From NCBI GenBank assembly GCA_015522765.1, contig WALR01000138.1, forward strand, positions 1-10,532: a DNA stretch of 10,532 nt. The letters are read 5' to 3'. This DNA is from Candidatus Woesearchaeota archaeon (GTDB taxonomy: Archaea > Nanobdellota > Nanobdellia > Woesearchaeales > WALR01). Under the pieces are notes generated by a model. The model searched no databases and was not told where the DNA came from. It worked only from the letters and a program-made list of their open reading frames with translations. Made by a program: the position numbers and the translations under genes. Positions 6,027 to 10,532 of the stretch are shown here, piece by piece (positions within the stretch are counted from its first letter, which is position 1; each line of letters opens with the position of its first letter).

Positions 6027-7040
6027 ATGCCTATAATTTCAGATGATACGAAGAAGCTCCTTGAGAAACAGGGGTATGCATTCTCAGGTGAGCACAGCGC
6101 CGTCAAGATATGCCATTACACCAAGAAGGCCCTGCGCGGTGAGGGAACCTGTTATAAGAACAAATTCTATGGCATACTAAGCCACAGATGCCTCCAGATG
6201 AGCCCTGCCGTCAACCTCTGCCAGAACCAGTGCATCTTCTGCTGGAGGGAGATGGAGCTCTTTACACCCGCGATGATTACGAAGCCAGACGATCCTGATG
6301 AACTCGTAAAGAGGAGTATTGAGATGCAGAGGAAGCTCCTCTCTGGATTCGGGGGCAACCCAAAAGTTGAAAAGAAGCTGTTCGAGGAGGCCCTTAACCC
6401 AAAGCACTTCGCAATCTCGCTTACAGGGGAACCAACCACCTATCCCAAGCTGAAGGAGTTCATAAGGGCGCTGCACAACGGCGGGATAAGCACCTTCCTC
6501 GTCTCCAACGGGATGCTCCCTGACAATTTAAGGGAGATACTTGAGTATGAGGCGCCCACCCAGCTTTACCTCTCTGTTGATGCGCCCAACGAGAAGCTCT
6601 TTAAGGCGATAGACAGGCCAATGTTCAGCGACGGATGGGAGCGCCTGATGAGAAGCCTCGACCTGGAGAAAGAATTTGGGGAGAAGACGAGGACGACGCT
6701 GAGGATGACACTGATAAAGGAGATGAACATGGTGGAGCCGGAGAACTGGGCCAAGGCGATAAGCAGGAGCAAGGCAATGTTCGTAGAGGTCAAGGGATAT
6801 ATGTGGGTTGGGGCGAGCAGGAAGAGGATGGAGATGGAGAATATGCCCAGCCATGATGAGGTAAGGGACTTCTCCCTTAAGATTGCCGAGCACGCAGGCT
6901 ACAAATTAATAGATGAGATGCCCTCCGCAAGGGTTGTCCTCTTGTGCAGGAGGGACTTCAAAGAGAGGATAATGGACTTCTCAAATGACAGCTGGCGGAC
7001 AAGGCCTGGCGAGTATGAGGATTACAACAGGATAAATTAG
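6027..7040 (+). CDS. taw1: S-adenosylmethionine-dependent tRNA 4-demethylwyosine synthase (TYW1/Taw1)
   Basis: This radical SAM enzyme condenses pyruvate carbons with N1-methylguanosine at position 37 of tRNA-Phe to form the tricyclic 4-demethylwyosine, the second step of wyosine synthesis after Trm5 methylation. The 337 residues contain the radical SAM cluster cysteines 65, 69 and 72 (LCQNQCIFCWRE) and three N-terminal cysteines at 29, 42 and 55, spaced by 13, that bind the second 4Fe-4S cluster. From memory, the Methanocaldococcus enzyme has the same six cysteines three positions earlier, with Lys41 reported to hold pyruvate; Lys44 here occupies that place. LTGEPTTYP (about 134-142) replaces GGEP, as usual in the family. 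LSVDAPNEKLF and EVKGYMWVGASR are further hallmarks. There is no N-terminal flavodoxin domain, as in archaeal rather than fungal forms. Its stop overlaps the stop of the convergent phosphoesterase gene by 4 bases. Confidence 0.95.
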   Translation: MPIISDDTKKLLEKQGYAFSGEHSAVKICHYTKKALRGEGTCYKNKFYGILSHRCLQMSPAVNLCQNQCIFCWREMELFTPAMITKPDDPDELVKRSIEMQRKLLSGFGGNPKVEKKLFEEALNPKHFAISLTGEPTTYPKLKEFIRALHNGGISTFLVSNGMLPDNLREILEYEAPTQLYLSVDAPNEKLFKAIDRPMFSDGWERLMRSLDLEKEFGEKTRTTLRMTLIKEMNMVEPENWAKAISRSKAMFVEVKGYMWVGASRKRMEMENMPSHDEVRDFSLKIAEHAGYKLIDEMPSARVVLLCRRDFKERIMDFSNDSWRTRPGEYEDYNRIN

Positions 7041-7657
7041 AGGTAAAATATTCTTCCGTCAGGGCCGGGATTAATTATCAGTGTCTTACCAATTAAATCT
7101 CTCGCGTGGAATGCCTCGTGGAGATGGCCGGTTACAACAACATCCGGCTTCAGCTCCCTTATGAAGTCCCTTATGTCACGGTTGCCGAAGTGACCGCTGT
7201 CAATCATATCTGTCGTTGTCCCGTAGGGAGGCGCATGCGTTACGAAGACGAGCTTCTTATCCTTATTCCTCACTATTATCCTCTTCATCCTTTCCTTAAA
7301 TGACTTAAAAGAGGACACCCTTGAAGAGAAGCAACCCTTTGAATAGCCTATGAACAGGATGTCATCGATTACCATGTGCCTGCCGGAGATGAAGCTTATG
7401 TTAGGGTAGTTCAACGCTGCATGCCTCATCTCATCCATGCCCTCATGATTCCCGTTTATCATAACAACCCTCTTATTAAGCTGGCTGACCAGCCTCATCA
7501 TTTTTGAGAGCCCAGCACCAAAGAGTGTGAGGTCACCTGCAAAAACAACTATGTCTGAGTTCTTAGCCTTCTTCTTCACGCGCATTAGCTGGCTCACACT
7601 GCTGTGCACATCTGTGAATGCAAGAATCTTAACCCTTTCCCTGACTTTTGATTTCAT
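7037..7657 (-). CDS. Calcineurin-like metallophosphoesterase (MPP superfamily)
   Basis: The 206-residue product has all metal-binding motifs of the superfamily: DVH at 16-18, GDLT at 41-44, GNHE at 69-72, THAPPYG at 140-146, and GHLHE at 177-181. These bind two divalent metals and hydrolyse phosphomono- or diesters. The compact form resembles the YfcE/Rv0805-like and archaeal Icc-like groups, but the substrate cannot be named. No signal peptide is seen, so it is cytoplasmic. The ATG follows the stop of the VWA gene with a single base between (TAG-G-ATG) and has no clear Shine-Dalgarno site, so its translation is probably coupled to the VWA gene. It is the last gene of the unit that begins at 10110. 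Whether it acts with the AAA+/VWA pair or is just co-transcribed is open. Confidence 0.9.
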   Translation of the reverse strand: MKSKVRERVKILAFTDVHSSVSQLMRVKKKAKNSDIVVFAGDLTLFGAGLSKMMRLVSQLNKRVVMINGNHEGMDEMRHAALNYPNISFISGRHMVIDDILFIGYSKGCFSSRVSSFKSFKERMKRIIVRNKDKKLVFVTHAPPYGTTTDMIDSGHFGNRDIRDFIRELKPDVVVTGHLHEAFHARDLIGKTLIINPGPDGRIFYL

Positions 7658-7658
7658 C

Positions 7659-8792
7659 CTAGCTCACTGAGTAGTACTCCTCTAATAAAAGCACATCGAG
7701 GTTTGAGGCGTCATTCAATGAGTAAAGCCTGCCACTGCCAATCTCTACCATTTTCCTAGCTGCCTTCTCCCCCTCTTTATCAAGGCTTATCCCTATTATT
7801 GAGAGGTTTATTTGTTCAGCCTTAATCTTATACACAGCGTTTAACGCATCCTCAACAGGGGATTGGCCTGCTGTTGCAAGGGCATCTGTCACCATGATTA
7901 TGTGCTTCATCCCATTCTCTTTTTTTAACAAGGATATTGCCCTGTACATCGCCTCCGCAATATTTGTCTGACCCCTTGCCTGTATGGAGGCAATCCATTT
8001 GATTATATCCGTGAACGAACCCCCGGGGGGAACACCCACGCTTCTCGAGTTAAACTCAACTATCCCCAGAGAGTCACCCCTCAGATTCGTCGTGTAGGCA
8101 AGTGCTAAAGCTGCCTTCTTCGCCTTCTCAATCTTCTCCCCCTTCATACTGGCAGAGGAGTCGACACATAAAACAATATCCACCTCTTCCTTATCATCCT
8201 TAACCTTAACCTTGAGGTCCTCTGGGATCAGCGTCTTATGCCCCCTCCTCGCCATCATTTTTATGCTCTGCTTGAAGGCCATATCCCTGAAGCGGTCATT
8301 CATTGTAAAGCCCCTGTACTCCTTGAACTCCCCTTCTTTAACAAAGCGCTTATTTGACTTCCCATAGCCAAGGCTTTCAAGCCTCTTGAGCTCGTCATCA
8401 AGCATTGAGAGAGCCGCTATAAGCAGGGCCTTCTCTGTGTACTCCCCCTTTTCAACGAGCCCTTCCTCCTTCATCTTAAGGGTGAGGCTTCTGCTCCTCT
8501 TCTTAAGCTCCTTCCTGAACTCGCTTATATTTATGTTCTTTTTAACATAATCAGCGTCGTATCCTGAGAATGCCCTTATAAGCCTCCTGCCGAAGAGCCT
8601 CTCGGCGTTCCTGTAATTCTTCACCATCTCTGCAAGTATCATGTCTGGTGTGAAAGGGGCGGAGCCAGTGCCCATGATTTCAGTTATAAGGGTAGCAGCG
8701 TCCATATCAGAAGAGCCCTCCCTCTTATTCCCTACGCCGCCCCTGGACGAGCCTTCTGCCTCATCGGCCTTAGAAATGTCAAAGGCCACCAC
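7659..8792 (-). CDS. VWA domain protein, ChlD/CoxE-like partner of the upstream AAA+ ATPase
   Basis: The C-terminal half (about residue 203 to the end, counting from GTG 8792) is a von Willebrand factor A domain. Its metal-ion-dependent adhesion site is complete: DSSAS at 211-215, Thr276 (GQTNIAEA) and Asp303 (VTDAL). The N-terminal half is charged and helical, containing a Gly/Ser-rich stretch and a KKRSRSLTLKMKEEG segment. There is no second ATPase domain, unlike full ChlD. In MoxR-VWA and ChlI-ChlD systems the VWA protein bridges the ATPase ring to its client through the bound metal. Start choice is uncertain: TTG 8816 has no ribosome site; GTG 8792 follows AGGA by about 6 bases; ATG 8705 follows GGGAGGG by 10 bases and would drop the low-complexity leader. 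Any start upstream of 8779 overlaps the ATPase gene, which supports coupled translation of the two partners. Confidence 0.87.
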   Translation of the reverse strand: MVAFDISKADEAEGSSRGGVGNKREGSSDMDAATLITEIMGTGSAPFTPDMILAEMVKNYRNAERLFGRRLIRAFSGYDADYVKKNINISEFRKELKKRSRSLTLKMKEEGLVEKGEYTEKALLIAALSMLDDELKRLESLGYGKSNKRFVKEGEFKEYRGFTMNDRFRDMAFKQSIKMMARRGHKTLIPEDLKVKVKDDKEEVDIVLCVDSSASMKGEKIEKAKKAALALAYTTNLRGDSLGIVEFNSRSVGVPPGGSFTDIIKWIASIQARGQTNIAEAMYRAISLLKKENGMKHIIMVTDALATAGQSPVEDALNAVYKIKAEQINLSIIGISLDKEGEKAARKMVEIGSGRLYSLNDASNLDVLLLEEYYSVS

Positions 8793-9795
8793 CCTTTTTC
8801 CTGGTGAATGACTCAAACATATCCGAAATGAATTTTGACTCCCCCTGAAGATACTTTATTCTGGGCTTGAGCCTTATCCTGTGGGCAAGGACAGACAAAA
8901 GGGCAGAACGAACATCCTCTAATTCAACCCTCTTCCTTGAATTCATAAGCGCATTCGCAGACGCCCTCTCATAGAGGCCTATGCTCGCCCTCACACTCGG
9001 CTTCTTCTCAAGGTTGTCATTCTCGCGGAGGTTCCTGACAAAAGAGACTACTGTGCGGAGAAGCCCCTGGGGGAAATCCACCTCCATCCTCCTTGACTTC
9101 TCCCTAACAATCCTCACCTCGTCCTCAAGAGTGTCGGGATAGCCCACATTAATCACATCAAACCTGTCAAGAAAGACATCGCTCAGTTTTTCTGTGCTTG
9201 AATCCTCAGGGTTCATCGTTGCTATCAGTATGAAGTCCGCCTCAAAGTCAAATGTGTAGGAAGAGATGGTGACCTTCCTCTCCTCAAGGGCCTGGAGGAG
9301 GGAATTCTGGAGCTTCTCAGATGCCCTGTTCACCTCGTCGAAGAACAGGACTCCGTTGTTCGCCCTGAATATTTTTCCGGGGGTGAAGGCTTCTATGCTT
9401 AAGGGTCCGTACTTAAGGGCCTTTATCGGGTCTATATCCCCTATGAGGTCCTCTGGTGTGAGCTCAGGGCTCCCCTGAATCCTCACAAAACGCTCCACGC
9501 CCTGCTTCTCAACAACATTCACCTTTCTGCCTGACTTGCAGATGGGGCACACAGGCCTGTCGGGCAGACAGTTAAACCCGCAGTCATTAACCCTTATTTT
9601 AGGGAGAAGCTTCGCAACATTCTTGGCTATTGTCGTCTTGCCGACACCCGGCGGGCCGGAGAGGATTATGTGCCTCTTGGAGACAAGTGCGGATATTAGC
9701 TGCCTCTTAACATTGGCAAGCCCTATGATATCCGTAAACACATCCTCCTGCCTTCTGAATCTCTTTACTGCTTCATCTCCTGCGTCAAAGAACAT
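8779..9795 (-). CDS. MoxR/ChlI-like AAA+ ATPase with Cys4 insertion
   Basis: The 338 residues form one AAA+ module of the helix-2-insert clade. Walker A is GPPGVGKTT (47-55), Walker B VLFFDEVNRA (149-158), sensor 1 IATMNPED (191-198), an arginine finger in LDRFD (209-213), and sensor 2 near Arg269 (SVRAS). The TPEDLIGDIDP and TPGKIFRANNG segments are typical of magnesium-chelatase ChlI and MoxR relatives. Four cysteines (72, 76, 83, 86; CGFNC and CPIC) between Walker A and B probably bind zinc; I recall related cysteines in archaeal COG1239 proteins. Such ATPases form rings and work with a VWA protein to insert metals or mature complexes. No cobalamin, chlorophyll or CO-dehydrogenase gene is nearby, so chelatase function is not supported by context. 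AGGGGA, 8 bases before the ATG, supports the start. It lies 12 bases behind the small upstream gene. Confidence 0.9.
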   Translation of the reverse strand: MFFDAGDEAVKRFRRQEDVFTDIIGLANVKRQLISALVSKRHIILSGPPGVGKTTIAKNVAKLLPKIRVNDCGFNCLPDRPVCPICKSGRKVNVVEKQGVERFVRIQGSPELTPEDLIGDIDPIKALKYGPLSIEAFTPGKIFRANNGVLFFDEVNRASEKLQNSLLQALEERKVTISSYTFDFEADFILIATMNPEDSSTEKLSDVFLDRFDVINVGYPDTLEDEVRIVREKSRRMEVDFPQGLLRTVVSFVRNLRENDNLEKKPSVRASIGLYERASANALMNSRKRVELEDVRSALLSVLAHRIRLKPRIKYLQGESKFISDMFESFTRKKGGGL

Positions 9796-9803
9796 TTTAC
9801 GAT

Positions 9804-9809
9804 TCCCCT
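9804..9809 (-). promoter_or_regulatory. Shine-Dalgarno-like site of the AAA+ gene
   Basis: The minus strand reads AGGGGA with an 8-base spacer to the ATG at 9795 and overlaps the TAG stop (9808-9810) of the preceding gene, suggesting coupled translation. Confidence 0.5.
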
Positions 9810-10110
9810 AATCACTGTCTTCCTTATTCAGCTTTTCCTTCGCCCTTCTCTCCTTCCAATAAACGACATGGCTCGCCCTCTTGTCAAAGAGCGCCACGGC
9901 CAGCTCGATTATGTTTGTCTGGTAGGGCTTAAGCTCCTTCTCTGTTATTATCTTCCTGGCGTCATCTATGCATTCGCGCATAATGCGCATATTCTCCTCC
10001 CTTGCCTTCATCTCCTCTTCCACTTCCTCTCTCTCTGTGAGCGCGACATCCACCCACTTCGGATAGACGCTCTTCTCGCTCCTCTTTGGGAGGGACTTCA
10101 CAAATGCCAT
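9808..10110 (-). CDS. Small helical protein of unknown function, first gene of the AAA+/VWA unit
   Basis: I do not recognise a named family. The 100 residues begin with a basic segment (PKRSEKSVYPKWVDV), then a long highly charged helix (about 24-60, with EREEVEEEMKAREENMRIM) that could form a coiled coil. A less charged helix follows (LKPYQTNIIELAVALFDKRASHVVYW, about 60-85), and then a basic-acidic tail. No signal peptide or membrane segment is seen. I recall similar small proteins ending in KRASHVVYWKE in uncultivated archaea, without a known function. It lies 12 bases upstream of the AAA+ gene, and the ATPase ribosome site overlaps its stop, so it is probably produced together with the ATPase and VWA protein and may be an adaptor or client. 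The ATG at 10110 is supported by a TATA-like box 26-27 bases upstream. Confidence 0.8.
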   Translation of the reverse strand: MAFVKSLPKRSEKSVYPKWVDVALTEREEVEEEMKAREENMRIMRECIDDARKIITEKELKPYQTNIIELAVALFDKRASHVVYWKERRAKEKLNKEDSD

Positions 10111-10132
10111 AGAAAAAGTTATTCATTCGTAT

Positions 10133-10140
10133 TTTAAATA
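10133..10140 (-). promoter_or_regulatory. TATA-like box for the 10110-7037 four-gene unit
   Basis: The minus strand reads TATTTAAA, centred 26.5 bases before the ATG at 10110. There is no Shine-Dalgarno motif in the AACTTTTTCT just before the ATG, so a leaderless mRNA is likely. The box lies within the 60-base gap after the HerA-like gene. Confidence 0.55.
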
Positions 10141-10170
10141 GTTATTGTTTCCTTATTAAAGGTTTTACGG

Positions 10171-10532
10171 CTAGAAATCAAAAAGCTGCTTCTTGCTGGA
10201 GAGGGCTGTCGGAGCCGCCCCGCCGTGCCAGGTGAACCTGGGCCTCACCTGTATGGGATAAAGCCTCTCATTGGTATCGTCAAATATCAGTGCTGCGCCC
10301 TTAACCCTTGGAAGGGCGTCAAGCTGAACATCAAGCCCTTCCCTCATATAGCTCTGCATTAATACACCCAGGGCATCTGTATCTATCTTTGCAGTAATCC
10401 TGTGGCTTATCACAGTGTCTGCCTGCGTCATTACATCTGTATGTATCTTGCCGGGCTGCTGGGTTGCGAGTATGAGGCTGACGCCGGGCTGCCTCCCCTC
10501 CCTGAGAATGGTAACCAGGGGATCTGTAGCGA
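10171..10532 (-). CDS. HerA-like P-loop ATPase (COG0433/DUF87 type), C-terminal 120 residues, cut by window edge
   Basis: An open frame enters from the right edge and stops at 10171. It carries GVSLILATQQPGKIHTDVMT, the conserved strand and glutamine motif of HerA/FtsK-type motor ATPases. ADTVISHRITAKIDTDAL, LPRVKGAALIF and YPIQVRPRFTWHGG follow. The Walker A and B motifs lie outside the window. HerA proteins are hexameric DNA translocases that work with NurA in archaeal end resection, but this C-terminal pattern also occurs in a broader group of archaeal DUF87 ATPases, and no nurA is visible here. Internal ATG 10431 is not a real start because the conserved motif extends upstream of it. The gene is followed after 60 bases by the next unit, which has its own promoter. 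Confidence 0.85.
   Translation of the reverse strand, partial: ATDPLVTILREGRQPGVSLILATQQPGKIHTDVMTQADTVISHRITAKIDTDALGVLMQSYMREGLDVQLDALPRVKGAALIFDDTNERLYPIQVRPRFTWHGGAAPTALSSKKQLFDF

Noticed and set aside
6528..6893. 121-codon minus-strand frame inside TYW1
   Set aside because: It is rich in Leu, His and Pro as expected of an antisense shadow, while the plus strand encodes conserved TYW1 segments.
7659..9795. Magnesium or cobalt chelatase (ChlI/ChlD, CobN partner) as a firm call
   Set aside because: The AAA+/VWA pair resembles these, but there is no large chelatase subunit or tetrapyrrole gene in the window and the VWA protein lacks the ChlD ATPase-like half.
10141..10170. Small inverted repeat CCTT-ATTA-AAGG after the HerA-like gene as a terminator
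   Set aside because: The stem is only four base pairs and no T-run follows on the minus strand.
10171..10431. Complete 86-residue gene starting at ATG 10431
   Set aside because: The HerA-type motif SLILATQQPG lies upstream of this ATG in the same frame, so it is an internal methionine of a larger protein cut by the window edge.
1..10532. CRISPR arrays, tRNA or rRNA genes, insertion sequences
   Set aside because: No spaced direct repeats, cloverleaf-like segments in the intergenic gaps, transposase motifs or terminal inverted repeats were seen; nearly all bases are accounted for by protein genes.

Overview
The window looks like ordinary chromosomal core sequence from an archaeon. Four lines of evidence support this: a tRNA-Phe wyosine enzyme of the archaeal TYW1 type, a PIN/PilT-type ATPase of the archaeal COG1855 family, a HerA-like ATPase, and archaeal TATA boxes placed about 26-28 bases before start codons. 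Two of the unnamed proteins (5449-5934 and 9808-10110) remind me of proteins common in uncultivated DPANN-type archaea. That is recall rather than a search, so I do not assign a phylum.

Layout. Minus strand 1-1273: N-terminal two thirds of a PIN-ATPase, running off the left edge. Minus 1322-3547: an exported, membrane-anchored transglutaminase-fold protein that lies upstream of the PIN-ATPase in the same unit. Plus 3602-4246: thymidylate kinase. Minus 5934-4247: a three-gene unit (PepSY-like unknown, dUTPase, NrdG-like radical SAM activase). Plus 6027-7040: TYW1. Minus 10110-7037: a four-gene unit (small helical unknown, MoxR/ChlI-like AAA+ ATPase, VWA protein, metallophosphoesterase). Minus 10532-10171: C-terminal end of a HerA-like ATPase running off the right edge.

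How the genes fit together. Thymidylate kinase, dUTPase and the ribonucleotide-reductase-activase-like protein point to deoxynucleotide supply: making dNTPs, removing dUTP while giving dUMP, and phosphorylating dTMP. The AAA+/VWA pair resembles MoxR-VWA or ChlI-ChlD partnerships, in which an ATPase ring and a metal-binding VWA protein remodel or mature a client. Here a small helical protein and a phosphoesterase flank the pair. This four-gene unit is the best candidate in the window for an uncharacterised system.

Expression logic. Every transcription unit whose 5' end lies in the window has a TATA-like box centred about 26-29 bases before its start codon, which implies leaderless mRNAs. Most internal genes of the units have Shine-Dalgarno-like motifs or coupled stop/start junctions instead. 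The 54-base gap between the transglutaminase-like gene and tmk holds one perfectly palindromic TATA box that fits both divergent genes. The convergent pairs abut or overlap at their stops. I see no tRNA, rRNA, CRISPR array, insertion sequence or other mobile element, and no gene-free stretch longer than about 100 bases.
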